DNA of 64,000 bases. Source: Microcoleus vaginatus HSN003. GTDB lineage: Bacteria > Cyanobacteriota > Cyanobacteriia > Cyanobacteriales > Microcoleaceae. The notes beneath the pieces were generated by a model. That model was not told the DNA's origin. It saw only the letters and a program-made list of their open reading frames with translations, and did not search any database. Of this stretch, positions 46,848-56,196 are shown in pieces; position 1 is the stretch's first letter, and each line of letters begins with the position of its first letter. A program made the position numbers and the translations under genes. The DNA is taken from NCBI RefSeq assembly GCF_022701255.1, contig NZ_CP031705.1, forward strand, positions 5,766,001 to 5,830,000, in the 5' to 3' direction.

Positions 46848-49800
46848 CTACTGACTATTCCCCACAGGAATCTCGATCGCAAATTCCGTACCTTGACCGG
46901 GTGCGGAATGGCATTTAAGCTGGCCGCCGTGCTTTTCCACTACAATTTGATAGCTGATCGACAGCCCCAAACCAGTACCTTTACCCGGTTCTTTCGTAGT
47001 GAAAAACGGATCGAACAACCTTTCCTGAACATCTATCGGAATCCCCGGCCCGTTGTCAGCAATCCGAATCACAATATGAGAAGGATGCCGAACCGAAGCA
47101 TCAGAAACAGCAGAATCTGCTTGCATCAAAGCATCCTGTTCATATTTTACATCCGTACAAATCCGCAGCGTCGCCGAAGGACAATAAGGAATAGGTGCCA
47201 GTTCCCCCTCGGCCCACTTTTTGGTTTCCATTGCCTCTTCCAAAGCATCAATTGCATTGCCAATAATATTCATAAAAACCTGATTCAACTGTCCTGCATA
47301 ACACTGTACGCGGGGCAAATTGCCGAACTCTTTGAGCAGCACAATTTTAGGACGCCCTGCCGTTTCTTTCAACCTGTGCTGCAAAATCAATAAAGTGCTT
47401 TCAATCCCTTCGTGAATATCCACCTGCTTTTGTTCGGCTTCATCTAATCGCGAAAAATTCTTTAGTGACAGCACAATTTGGCGAATTCGCTCTGCTCCCA
47501 TTTTCATCGAACTTAACAGCATGGGCAAATCTGTGAGCAGAAAATTCAAATCGACATCATCTATTTCTTGTTTAATTGCCGGTGTTGGGTGCGGGTATTC
47601 CTGCTGGTAAAGTTGGAGCATTTTTAGCAAGTCTTTAAAGTAATCGTCAGCGTGCATGACGTTGCCGTAAATAAAGCTAACTGGATTGTTGATTTCGTGA
47701 GCAACGCCAGCGACTAATTGTCCCAAACTTACCATTTTTTCATTTTGAACCATCATGCTTTGAGTTTTATGCACGTCCCGCAGGGCTTTTGCCAATTCTT
47801 GATTTTTAGCCCTCAATTGACTTTCGGAAAGTCGCACCGCTTCTTCTGCGTGTTTGCGATCGGTAATATCTTTGCGAATTGCTACATATTGATGAGGTTC
47901 TCCGTTGGCATTTAAGAAAGGTACAATGGTAGTATCCAACCAGAATAATGTGCCGTCTTTAGCTTGATTTTTCATTTCTCCCCGCCAAACCTTTCCCTGG
48001 CGGATGGTTGACCAAAGCTCTCTGAAAAAATCGGCGGGGTGATAACCAGAATTAACAAGTCGGTGGGTTTTGCCAATCAGTTCTTCTCGGGAATATTTAA
48101 ATTGTTCGCAAAATTGATCGTTGACATAGGTAATGGCTCCGAATTCGTCGGTATTCGAGACAATTGCCGATTGATCCAAAGCAAATTTTTCAAATTCCAA
48201 CTCTTTGAGAGTTTGGCGTAATTCTGCTTCTGCTTGTTTGCGATCGCTAATATCGGTAATCATCCGTAACACCCCTGAAAATTCGCCCTCAGCGTCGAAC
48301 ATCGGCGTCGCCGACACGATCGCCCACAAGTGAGATCCGTCTTTGCGAGTAAACTTAAAATCGTGGCGTTCGCGAATGCCTTGCCGCCTGCGCTTGACGT
48401 AAGTTTCTGCTATTTTCCTAGAGTCGCCGTCTATAAACTCAAATAGCGATCGCCCCAGCATTTCCTCTACAGTATACCCCAGCATTTCGCCCATCCGAGA
48501 GTTAGCAAAAGTCGTGATACTTTCGCTGTCAAACATCCAAACGCCCTCCGAAGCTGTCTCGACAATGCAGCGGTAATAATTCTCCCTCTCCCTGAGTGTT
48601 TCCTCTGCTTGCTTGCGATCGGTAATATCAGTTTGCACCGCAATAAAACCTTCGAGTTCACCATTTTCCTGATAAATGGGGGCAATCGAAAGCGCCACCC
48701 AATAACCCTTTCCATTCTTTTTGTAATTGTAGATTTCCTGATTAAACGGCACGCCCGCAGCTAAAGCCGATCGCAGTTGAGCAATAGTTAGCGGGTCTGT
48801 TTCAGGGCCTTGCAGGACATCACCCGGTTTTTTTCCCTGCATTTCTGCCAGCACATAACCACTAATCCGAGTAAATCCTTCATTCACCCATTCAATGCAG
48901 CCTTGAGCATCAGTAATAATCACACCATTTTGGGTTTTTTGAGCCACAATAGCCAACCGCGACAACTCGGTTTCATTTTTTTTGCTTTCCGTAATATCTT
49001 CAGCAATACCCAGAATGTACTTAGGCGCGCCCGAATCGTCAAACAAAGGAACTTTTTTCGTGTGCAAAATCCGCTTTCCCCGGTGGGGAAGTTGGATAGT
49101 TTCTTCAGGCAAATCGACGCCTTTTCTCGTTGCTAGCACTTCTAAATCTTGTGCTTGCAAGTAATTTGCCTCCTCGGGCTTCAACAAGTCAGCAGCATGA
49201 TTTAAGATCACTTCATCCCTGGAATAGCCAAACAATTCTTCGCTAGCAGTATTCCAATAAATAAATTTTTGCTCTACAGCATCTTTAATGAAGACGCTAA
49301 TCGGCAGATTTTGCAGTACCGCATTCAGAAAATCTTGAGTGTTTCGCAGGTTTTCCTCAGCTCGCTTTCGTTCAGTAATATCCAAAATTACTCCGTCGAG
49401 ATAAACAACCCGACACAGAGAAGTTGCGATCGGCGATACCGGCGGAATCGGCGAAACCACAGCCGACAAAAAGCCCTCAATTTCCCCTTGTCCCTCTTGT
49501 TTTCCTCTAGCCTCTTCCGCCTCGCAGCAAACAGCTTTGCCTTTTTCGTAAACCCAGCTAATTTCGCCGTCAGCCCGGACAATCCGGTATTCAAGGATGT
49601 ACGGAGTTCTGGTTGCTACACTTTTTTTGACAGTAGCATCCACATTTTTGCGGTCTTGAGGATGGATAATGCTGGCAAAAGAACGGACGCGATCGTTGAT
49701 AAAATCAGAAGATGGATAGCCTGATATTTCTTGAACAGCCTCGCTCAAAAACGCCATTGTCCGTGTTAATCCACCGTCGCCCGTAAAGTCGCAGCTACAG

Positions 49801-49928
49801 CGGTAGACAGCACCGGGAATATTAGCTACTAAATTTTTATATCGTTCTTCGCTTTTTAACAACGATTGGCCTTCTTCGTTATTCTGATCGCCGTTCTTAA
49901 ATTTAGAAGAATTGGAAGAAATTTGCAT
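46848..49928 (-). CDS. Five-PAS sensor histidine kinase
   Basis: 1026 residues, soluble. PAS modules begin at about 25, 200, 330, 450 and 575 (for example FLSEAVQEISGYPSSDF, FIYWNTASEELFGYSRDEV, WVNEGFTRISGYVLAEMQG, FANSRMGEMLGYTVEEMLG, YVNDQFCEQFKYSREELIG). HisKA has H744 (GVAHEINNPVS), followed by an ATPase with NIIGNAID, DNGPGIP and GTGLGLSI. The kinase part is closely similar to the C-terminus of the 40066 protein (shared VDIHEGIESTLLILQHRLK-type segment). A low-complexity Glu/Gly/Pro segment of about 40 residues interrupts PAS1. No response regulator is adjacent. Confidence 0.95.
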   Translation of the reverse strand: MQISSNSSKFKNGDQNNEEGQSLLKSEERYKNLVANIPGAVYRCSCDFTGDGGLTRTMAFLSEAVQEISGYPSSDFINDRVRSFASIIHPQDRKNVDATVKKSVATRTPYILEYRIVRADGEISWVYEKGKAVCCEAEEARGKQEGQGEIEGFLSAVVSPIPPVSPIATSLCRVVYLDGVILDITERKRAEENLRNTQDFLNAVLQNLPISVFIKDAVEQKFIYWNTASEELFGYSRDEVILNHAADLLKPEEANYLQAQDLEVLATRKGVDLPEETIQLPHRGKRILHTKKVPLFDDSGAPKYILGIAEDITESKKNETELSRLAIVAQKTQNGVIITDAQGCIEWVNEGFTRISGYVLAEMQGKKPGDVLQGPETDPLTIAQLRSALAAGVPFNQEIYNYKKNGKGYWVALSIAPIYQENGELEGFIAVQTDITDRKQAEETLRERENYYRCIVETASEGVWMFDSESITTFANSRMGEMLGYTVEEMLGRSLFEFIDGDSRKIAETYVKRRRQGIRERHDFKFTRKDGSHLWAIVSATPMFDAEGEFSGVLRMITDISDRKQAEAELRQTLKELEFEKFALDQSAIVSNTDEFGAITYVNDQFCEQFKYSREELIGKTHRLVNSGYHPADFFRELWSTIRQGKVWRGEMKNQAKDGTLFWLDTTIVPFLNANGEPHQYVAIRKDITDRKHAEEAVRLSESQLRAKNQELAKALRDVHKTQSMMVQNEKMVSLGQLVAGVAHEINNPVSFIYGNVMHADDYFKDLLKMLQLYQQEYPHPTPAIKQEIDDVDLNFLLTDLPMLLSSMKMGAERIRQIVLSLKNFSRLDEAEQKQVDIHEGIESTLLILQHRLKETAGRPKIVLLKEFGNLPRVQCYAGQLNQVFMNIIGNAIDALEEAMETKKWAEGELAPIPYCPSATLRICTDVKYEQDALMQADSAVSDASVRHPSHIVIRIADNGPGIPIDVQERLFDPFFTTKEPGKGTGLGLSISYQIVVEKHGGQLKCHSAPGQGTEFAIEIPVGNSQ
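49411..49530. repeat. Low-complexity insertion within PAS1 of kinase gene
   Basis: Encodes a Glu/Gly-rich run followed by SPIPPVSPIATSL, between IRVADGE..WVYEKGKAV-type and YLDGVILDITERK beta strands. CTTGTCCCTCTTGTTTTCCTC and GGCGATACCGGCGG repeats make up the DNA. Confidence 0.5.
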
Positions 49929-50695
49929 GGTTTTTTTTCACTTGTGAGTGCGGGGGCAAGTGTTAGAGTAGATGACCCTATAAAAAGTGAATTTAATTTG
50001 CGTAACAATTCGTTATAAACTAATATAGTACAAAATCAGTTCTGCGAACCTTCAGAAAATTTGAGGTTGGCTAATAGGTAGAGCTAATCAAGGCTAGAGA
50101 TATAGAAAACAGTTCGGAAACGCATTGTCTAGCGGATTTAATGGATTTAACTCACGCCCAGAGCACCATTGTCAAGAACAGGCAAGATGCCTGTTCCACA
50201 ACAAGTGCATTTTCTTGTGGGGAGCACCATTGTCAAGAACAGGCAAGATGTCTGTTCCACAACAAGTGCATTTTCTTGTGGGGAGTACCATTGTCAAGAA
50301 CAGGCAAGATGCCTGTTCCACAACAAGTGCATTTTCTTGTGGGGAGCACCATTGTCAAGAACAGGCAAGATGCCTGTTCCACAACAAGTGCATTTTCTTG
50401 TGGGGAGCACCATTGTCAAGAACAGGCAAGATGCCTGTTCCACAACAAGTGCATTTTCTGGTGGGGAGTAGGGGTTGGGCAGGAGAACCCGCTCATAAAA
50501 AGCTTATTGAGAATGGTGCTCGGATTTAACAGATCGATGTTGAGGTTCGAGGGATAAGAGGGAAGATTTTCCCATTTTCCCAGTCTCCCAGTCTTCCAGT
50601 CTCCTACTCCCCCACTCTCCCCCTTCCCCACTCCCTCACTCTCGTTAGAATAAGATAAGTTGCCTTGCTACCGATCGCCCCTCAAACAAAACACC
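49929..50695. other. Intergenic region with expanded element E3
   Basis: No real gene; overlapping open frames at 50125-50557 are translations of the repeat array in all phases. Divergent spacer between the PAS kinase and the dehydrogenase. Short CCTACTCCCCCACTCTCCC repeats follow E3 (50575-50640). Confidence 0.6.
50161..50521 (+). mobile_element. Palindromic element E3: five tandem 61 bp units with inverted ends
   Basis: Units start at 50161, 50222, 50283, 50344 and 50405, nearly identical, each with GAACAGGCAAGATGCCTGTTC (one base changed in unit 2). The outer ends are GAGCACCATT (50161-50170) and AATGGTGCTC (50512-50521), an inverted repeat matching the E1/E2 ends apart from the last bases. 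The right flank (CTTATTGAGAATGGTGCT) aligns with E2's right end. E3 is thus an expanded copy of the same element. Confidence 0.8.
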
Positions 50696-51889
50696 ATGAC
50701 TCAACAACAACCCCGGATTTGCATTCTCGGCGGAGGCTTCGGCGGACTCTACACAGCCCTGCGCTTGAGTCAGTTACCCTTCTCCAAAACCGAAAAACCC
50801 GAAATAGTTCTCGTTGACCGCCGCGATCGATTTTTGTTCGTTCCCCTGCTGTACGAACTCCTGACCGGCGAACTCCAAACCTGGGAAATTGCTCCACCAT
50901 TTGCCGAACTATTGGAAAATACAGGCGTGCGCTTTTGTCAAGGCACTGTCTCCGGCATCGATGTCGAGCAAAAGCGAGTGCAGTTGCACGACGGGCCAGA
51001 AATTCCGTGCGATCGCCTTGTTTTAGCTTTAGGTGGCGAAACGCCCCTAGATATGGTCAAGGGTGCGGTTGAATATGCTTACTCGTTTCGCACTCTCGAC
51101 GACGCCTACCGCTTAGAAGAAAGACTGCGGTTTTTAGAAGCCAGCAACAACGACAAAATTCGGGTGGCGATCGTCGGCGCCGGTTATTCAGGAGTAGAAT
51201 TAGCTTGTAAATTAGCCGATCGACTCGGAGACAAAGGTCGCGTGCGGTTAGTAGAGCAAGGCGACATGATTCTGCGGACATCGCCGGAGTTTAACCGCGA
51301 AGCCGCCACCCAAGCTTTAGAAAAACGGAAAGTGTGGATCGACTTAGAAACAGAAGTAGAGGCGATCGGATCGGACACCATATCCTTACTTTACAAAGGA
51401 CAATTAGATGTTCTCCCCGTAGACATAGTGCTGTGGACAGTAGGAACTCAAGTTAGTCAAGCAGTGCGATCGCTACCTCTCAAACAAAACCAGCGCGGTC
51501 AATTAATTACATCTCCGACATTGCAAATTATCGACCATCCAGACATATTTGCCTTGGGAGACTTAGCTGAATGTTACGATGCAACTGGTCAAAAAGCCCC
51601 CGCAACAGCCCAAACAGCCTTCCAGCAAGCTGACTACACCGCCTGGAACATTTGGGCATCCCTCACCGGCCGTCCTTTACTTCCTTTCCGCTATCAGCCG
51701 CTAGGAGAAATGATGACATTAGGAATTGACAACGCCACCCTCGCTGGTTTAGGAATTAAACTCGACGGACAACTAGCCCACATTGCTCGCCGCTTAGCTT
51801 ATCTCTATCGGATGCCAACATTTGATCATCAGCTAAAAGTTGGTTTCAATTGGATTAGCAAGCCGATTCAAGAGTTGCTTAAAAGCTAA
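50696..51889 (+). CDS. Type II NAD(P)H dehydrogenase (NDH-2 family)
   Basis: Transfers electrons from NAD(P)H to quinone without proton pumping, at the membrane surface. 397 residues from ATG 50696 (MTQQQPRICILGGGFGG; the longer frame to 50660 lacks support). FAD site GGGFGGLY, second dinucleotide site VAIVGAGYSGVEL, and the third FAD motif IFALGDLAEC with ATAQTAFQQA. The C-terminus (LAHIARRLAYLYRMPTFDHQ, then LKVGFNWI) resembles NdbB-type proteins, which act on demethylphylloquinone, but this subtype assignment is tentative. Confidence 0.92.
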   Translation: MTQQQPRICILGGGFGGLYTALRLSQLPFSKTEKPEIVLVDRRDRFLFVPLLYELLTGELQTWEIAPPFAELLENTGVRFCQGTVSGIDVEQKRVQLHDGPEIPCDRLVLALGGETPLDMVKGAVEYAYSFRTLDDAYRLEERLRFLEASNNDKIRVAIVGAGYSGVELACKLADRLGDKGRVRLVEQGDMILRTSPEFNREAATQALEKRKVWIDLETEVEAIGSDTISLLYKGQLDVLPVDIVLWTVGTQVSQAVRSLPLKQNQRGQLITSPTLQIIDHPDIFALGDLAECYDATGQKAPATAQTAFQQADYTAWNIWASLTGRPLLPFRYQPLGEMMTLGIDNATLAGLGIKLDGQLAHIARRLAYLYRMPTFDHQLKVGFNWISKPIQELLKS

Positions 51890-52353
51890 TTCATGCTTCT
51901 TCAAATAGATACAGTAGATTCCACATTTATGAAGTACACCCCCACTCGATACCCGTAGGGGTACTCCAAGAGCCCAAGGCGTGTCAATTTAAGGCTCTTT
52001 CCCTCAGTCCGTCAGTCCGGCAGGGGTTTCAACCCCTGCCTCAAAGCTGAAGTCCTCTAAAAGAGGACTAATAGACATCTCCTAAGAAAATTTTGGAAGC
52101 CTTGCCGTATTTGGACAAAAACCTAATTTTGGGAGATGTCTAATGAATTATTCAGTCCTCTTTTAGAGGACTTTAGCTATTAAGCTGTTCTGCCTTTAAA
52201 TTGTCTGTCAAAAAAAAGCAAAGTCTTGTGGGGTGGGCGTCTCGCCCGCCCTGAATACACAATTTAAATGCGCGACAGCTTAGACAGGGAATTCATTCCC
52301 TAGCGGACTGGCGGGCGAGTGCGTCAGCTAGAGAATCTTAGCCAAAACAAATA
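51890..52353. other. Intergenic region with palindromic MITE-like element
   Basis: No gene. It contains CAGGGGTTTCAACCCCTG (52021-52038) and the nested inverted repeat at 52045-52178. Monocistronic genes on both sides. Confidence 0.5.
52045..52178. repeat. MITE-like element with nested AGTCCTCTTTTAGAGGACT palindromes
   Basis: AGTCCTCTAAAAGAGGACT occurs on both sides with AGACATCTCC / GGAGATGTCT further in, so the 52045 and 52178 ends form an imperfect long inverted repeat of about 50 bp per arm around a 40 bp centre. Non-coding. Confidence 0.7.
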
Positions 52354-54270
52354 ATGCAAAATCTAACAGTTCAACAGCCAAAAACCGAACTTCCGCCCCT
52401 AATTCAGCGGGAAATTCTGTTCGGAAATCCCGAAAAAACTAGCCCCAGACTTTCACCCGACGGCAAGTATCTCGCCTACATTGCACCCGATGAAAACAAC
52501 GTTTTGCAAGTGCAATTGCGTACCGTCGGTCAAGCAGACGATCGCCAACTGACAGCAGATAAAAAACGGGGCATCCGCATCTTTTTCTGGACTTACAGCG
52601 GCGAAGAGTTAATTTACCTCCAAGATGCCGAGGGTGACGAAAACTGGCATTTATTCTCAGTCAATATCCAGTCAAATCTGGTTCGCGACTTGACACCATT
52701 TCAAGGCGTTCAAGCTCAGCCGATCGCCTTTGACCGCAACTTCCCCAATGAAATATTAGTGGGAATGAACATCCGCGATCGTAGCAAACACGACGTTTAC
52801 CGCATCAACCTCAAAAATGGTGCCGTTGAATTTGACACCGAAAACCCAGGTAACATAGTCGGTTGGACTGCTGACGCCCAATTCCAAGTGCGGGCGGCCA
52901 CAGCCACAACTGCCGATGGCGGCTCAGAATTGGTGTTTCGAGAAACCGCCGACAAGTCTTGGGAAAGCCTGCGAAGGTGGGGGCCTGATGAGGAAGGTGG
53001 TGCCGTCATGTTCTCAGAAAACGGCAAAATTCTTTACATGATGGGCAATCATGATGCTAACGCCGAACGTTTGATCGCATTAGACTTAGAAACCAAACAA
53101 GAAACTGATCTCGCCTCTGACCCAGAATACGATGTCGGCGGCATTGTCGTACACCCCACCAAGCGAGAGATTCAGGCGGTTTCCTTCTACAAGGACAAGC
53201 AAGAGTGGCAGATTTTAGACCAAAGCATAGCAGAGGATTTTGAGGATCTCGGCAAATTCCGCCCCGGCGAATTCTCCATCACCAGCCGCAACCTCGCCGA
53301 TACCACTTGGCTAGTCGCTTACATGACAGACGACGGCCCAGTTTACTACTATGCGTACGATCGCGCCTCCAAAACCTTCACCTTTCTGTTCAGCAACCAA
53401 CCCAAACTCGAAGGGCTACCACTATCATCAATGGAACCCATTTCTTACACCGCAAGAGATGGTTTAACCATTCACGGCTACCTGACAAAACCGGTTGGTG
53501 TCTCAACACCCGTACCGACAGTCTTGCTTGTTCACGGTGGCCCCTGGGCACGCGATACCTGGGGTTACAATCCACAAGCCCAATGGCTGGCAAACCGAGG
53601 TTACGCCGTTTTGCAAATCAATTTTCGCGGTTCCACCGGCTACGGCAAAGCCTTTCTCAATGCCGGCAATCGCGAATGGGCAGCTAAGATGCACGACGAC
53701 TTGCTAGATGGGGTGAATTGGCTTGTAGAAACAGGAATTTCCCAAGCAGATAAAATTGCGATTATGGGCGGTTCTTACGGTGGTTATGCTGCTTTAGCGG
53801 GATTGACTTTTAGTCCCGATGTTTTTGCCTGCGCCGTCGATATTGTCGGGCCAAGCAATTTGATTACACTGCTGCAAAGTATTCCGCCTTACTGGGAACC
53901 GCTCAAAGCAAGTATGTATCACCGCGTCGGAAATCTGGAAACAGAACCAGAGTTTCTGAAATCGATCTCGCCTTTATTTTTTGTCGATCGCATTCAGAAA
54001 CCTTTGCTAATCGCCCAAGGTGCCAACGACCCGCGAGTGAAAGAAGCAGAAAGCGAGCAAATTGTCAATGCCATGAAGCAAGCCGGCAAACCTGTAGAAT
54101 ACGTGCTTTATACAGACGAAGGACACGGATTTGCGCGGCCGGAAAATCGCCTGCACTTTTATGCGATCGCCGAAGAATTCCTAGCCAAATATTTAGGAGG
54201 CAGATTTGAACCTGCGGGCAACATTGCCAATCATTCTGGCGTGGTGAATCCGCAAACAACTCACAACTAA
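52354..54270 (+). CDS. Prolyl-oligopeptidase family (S9) serine peptidase
   Basis: 638 residues. An N-terminal beta-propeller (about 20-380; blades such as TSPRLSPDGKYLAYIAPDE and ILVGMNIRDRSKHDVYRI) is followed by an alpha/beta-hydrolase domain with oxyanion strand VLLVHGGPWARDTWGY, nucleophile S474 in GGSYGGYAAL, then the acid in IAQGANDPRV and the His in TDEGHGF. It probably cleaves short peptides in the cytoplasm as an acylaminoacyl- or dipeptidyl-type peptidase; no signal peptide. Downstream is a small palindromic repeat. Confidence 0.94.
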   Translation: MQNLTVQQPKTELPPLIQREILFGNPEKTSPRLSPDGKYLAYIAPDENNVLQVQLRTVGQADDRQLTADKKRGIRIFFWTYSGEELIYLQDAEGDENWHLFSVNIQSNLVRDLTPFQGVQAQPIAFDRNFPNEILVGMNIRDRSKHDVYRINLKNGAVEFDTENPGNIVGWTADAQFQVRAATATTADGGSELVFRETADKSWESLRRWGPDEEGGAVMFSENGKILYMMGNHDANAERLIALDLETKQETDLASDPEYDVGGIVVHPTKREIQAVSFYKDKQEWQILDQSIAEDFEDLGKFRPGEFSITSRNLADTTWLVAYMTDDGPVYYYAYDRASKTFTFLFSNQPKLEGLPLSSMEPISYTARDGLTIHGYLTKPVGVSTPVPTVLLVHGGPWARDTWGYNPQAQWLANRGYAVLQINFRGSTGYGKAFLNAGNREWAAKMHDDLLDGVNWLVETGISQADKIAIMGGSYGGYAALAGLTFSPDVFACAVDIVGPSNLITLLQSIPPYWEPLKASMYHRVGNLETEPEFLKSISPLFFVDRIQKPLLIAQGANDPRVKEAESEQIVNAMKQAGKPVEYVLYTDEGHGFARPENRLHFYAIAEEFLAKYLGGRFEPAGNIANHSGVVNPQTTHN

Positions 54271-54274
54271 AAAA

Positions 54275-54345
54275 GTTTGTAGTGAGGACTGAAGTCCTCA
54301 AACCTAAAATTCTAGGCAATCAAGACTAAAGTTCTTACTACAAAC
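54275..54345. repeat. Small inverted-repeat element (GTTTGTAGT ends)
   Basis: 71 bp with ends GTTTGTAGTGAGGACT (54275-54290) and AGTTCTTACTACAAAC (54330-54345), 14 of 16 positions complementary, plus an inner GAGGACT-GAAGTCCTC hairpin. A fragment (ACTAAAGTTCCTTACTACA) recurs at about 27358. It lies between the peptidase and HAD genes. Confidence 0.7.
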
Positions 54346-54361
54346 AAATAACAAATAACAA

Positions 54362-55078
54362 ATGACCAAAGTAATTTTTTTAGACGCCGCCGGTACACTA
54401 TTTGACGTTCGCGGTAGCGTCGGCGAGGTATACGGAAAATTCGCCCGCAGTTGGGGAGTAACTGTTTCTAACGAAGACTTAAATACAGCTTTTTTCCAAA
54501 GTTTCGCCTCCGCAAGTCCGATGGCATTTCCCGGAACAGAATTAGCAAAGATTCCCCAACTAGAATTTGAATGGTGGCAAGCAGTTGCTGCGAAAGCTTT
54601 TCAAATAGCAGGGGTTTTTCACCAATTCTCAGACTTTCCCAAATTCTTTGCCGAACTCTACGCTCATTTTGCCACCGCCGAACCTTGGTTCGTCTATCCC
54701 GACGTATTGCCAGCCTTAAATAAGTGGCAGCAACAAGGAATTGAATTAGCAGTAGTATCGAATTTCGATTCCCGACTTTATGCAGTATTAAAAGCACTAA
54801 ATTTAGCCGAATATTTCACATCAGTGACAATTTCCACCGAAGTTGGTGCAGCCAAGCCCGATTCTCAAATTTTCACCGCAGCTTTGCAAAAGCACAACTG
54901 CATTGCCGAGAATGTGTTACATATCGGCGACAGCTTCAAAGCAGATTATTGCGGTGCTAAAAATGCGGGATTAAACGCAATTTGGTTGAATCGCCAACAG
55001 GAAAAACTAGATTTAGGCAAATTGCCTTTAATCGAGTCTCAAAAAGTTGAGGAAGTGGCCAGTCTGGATTTTATATAA
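54362..55078 (+). CDS. HAD-superfamily hydrolase (HDHD3-like)
   Basis: 238 residues. Motif I is FLDAAGTLFDVRGS, with the nucleophile D8 but Ala in place of the second Asp, as seen in several members of this subfamily; motif II is VVSNFDSRL, and motif III/IV is AAKPDSQIF..ALHIGDSFKADY. The cap domain (about 20-100) is helical. Likely a small-molecule phosphatase; the missing general acid may reduce phosphatase activity. It follows the peptidase gene by 90 bp, separated by the 54275 repeat. Confidence 0.88.
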   Translation: MTKVIFLDAAGTLFDVRGSVGEVYGKFARSWGVTVSNEDLNTAFFQSFASASPMAFPGTELAKIPQLEFEWWQAVAAKAFQIAGVFHQFSDFPKFFAELYAHFATAEPWFVYPDVLPALNKWQQQGIELAVVSNFDSRLYAVLKALNLAEYFTSVTISTEVGAAKPDSQIFTAALQKHNCIAENVLHIGDSFKADYCGAKNAGLNAIWLNRQQEKLDLGKLPLIESQKVEEVASLDFI

Positions 55079-55354
55079 GTCAGGATTTACTCACTCCCAC
55101 AAAGAAATCGGCTATTTTACCTAATCTGCGGGTTGCAACGAAGTATTTTTGGAAAAGAAAAAACGTTTTTTGGGTATCTATACTAAGTCCTATAAATATG
55201 ATTTTTATGAGGTCAAGGTTAGGATTTTTATGAATTGACTTTGAGAGCTATTTATTGAATAATATGGATAATTTAACCACAGAGAGCGCAGAGGGCGCAG
55301 AGGAAGAGAAGAGAGGGGTGATTTATATATCTAATTTTTACTGGAAAGAACTTT
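55079..55354. other. Intergenic region with left copy of inverted repeat
   Basis: No gene. It carries a TTTAACCACAGAGAGCGCAG-type repeat (55272-55316) that is inverted relative to the copy at 59361-59407. Upstream of it is a GGATTTACTCACTCCC repeat fragment (55084). Confidence 0.5.
55272..55316 (+). repeat. Left copy of TTTAACC(A/G)CAGAG inverted repeat
   Basis: Begins TTTAACCACAGAGAGCGCAG and ends GGAAGAGAAGAGAG. Its reverse complement is at 59361-59407, about 39 of 46 positions alike by eye. This is a common dispersed repeat class, so the flanking arrangement may be coincidental. Confidence 0.75.
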
Positions 55355-55978
55355 ATGGAAACTCGGCTCACTCAAACTCAGTTAGCACAGGTAGTCGCTG
55401 AAATCGACAAGTTATCGCAGCAGCGCGAGTTAGAATTGGAGCCCGATCAGGTAAGAGAAATTTTACGAGAGTTGAATCTTCCTGATGAGCTTTTAGAAGA
55501 TGCGATCGCCCAAATGCGCCGCCGCGAAGCGCTAGAACAACAGCAGCGACGGAATCGCTGGATCGCGATCGCCTCGACAGGCGTTGTCATTTCTGGGATC
55601 GGTATAGGCGTGCTGTTCGGGCAAAATCAGCAACAAAAAACTGCTCAAATTGTCGCCGGAGAAGACCGAATTGCCCTATCTCAAAAGGGCGGTGACAGCC
55701 TTACTCAAGTCAATCGTCAAATCAATCCCCGTATCTACTACCAGGTGACGTTGCAAAATGCTCCGATCGGTCGTGAGTTGTCTTTACAATGCGACTGGAT
55801 TAATTCTAGCGGTCAAACTGTGCATCAGGGCAGGTATCAAACTCGCACGATCGATACTGCGGTTTGGAATACGCACTGCTTTTACGATCTCGGCTCTGCT
55901 GCCGCCCCAGGCAAATGGGAAGTTCGGATGTCCCTGGATGGGCGCGTCATCAGCACTGAACCTTTCATGGTGAAATAA
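55355..55978 (+). CDS. Membrane-anchored protein with extracytoplasmic domain, unknown
   Basis: 207 residues. An N-terminal helical region (1-65, QVREILRELNLPDELLEDAI) is followed by one membrane span (about 68-88, WIAIASTGVVISGIGIGVLF), then a beta-rich domain with NPRIYYQVTLQNAPIGRELS, CDWINSSGQTVHQ, Cys at the second-half strand and KWEVRMSLDGRVI. The last domain resembles the DUF3859 type I have seen in cyanobacteria, but not enough for a firm name. It is 217 bp before the asparagine-synthetase-like gene, on the same strand. Confidence 0.7.
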   Translation: METRLTQTQLAQVVAEIDKLSQQRELELEPDQVREILRELNLPDELLEDAIAQMRRREALEQQQRRNRWIAIASTGVVISGIGIGVLFGQNQQQKTAQIVAGEDRIALSQKGGDSLTQVNRQINPRIYYQVTLQNAPIGRELSLQCDWINSSGQTVHQGRYQTRTIDTAVWNTHCFYDLGSAAAPGKWEVRMSLDGRVISTEPFMVK

Positions 55979-55980
55979 AT

Positions 55981-56190
55981 AGACTTATCCAAAAAAGCCT
56001 GTTTTGAACAGGCAAGATGCCTGTTCCACAATGATTATTGGAGCTCTCTAAATAGACTTATCTAAAACAGCTTGTTTTGAACAGGCAAGATGCCTGTTCC
56101 ACAATGATTATTGAAGATATCTAAATAGACTTATCCAAAAAAGCCTGTTTTGAACAGGCAAGATGCCTGTTCCACAATGATTATTGGAGA
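55981..56190 (+). repeat. Three tandem 73 bp palindrome units forming the next gene's leader
   Basis: Units start at 55981, 56054 and 56127, each AGACTTATC-type start, GTTTTGAACAGGCAAGATGCC core and TTCCACAATGATTATTG end. The third unit's tail reads TTGGAGACATCTAATG, supplying GGAG as the Shine-Dalgarno for the ATG at 56197. Confidence 0.85.
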
Positions 56191-56196
56191 CATCTA

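Noticed and set aside
50161..50521. CRISPR array
   Set aside because: Whole 61 bp units are identical, with no unique spacers and no cas genes nearby.
50125..50557. Three overlapping plus-strand frames of 100-138 codons
   Set aside because: They are phase-shifted translations of the 61 bp repeat array; no ribosome site and no family.
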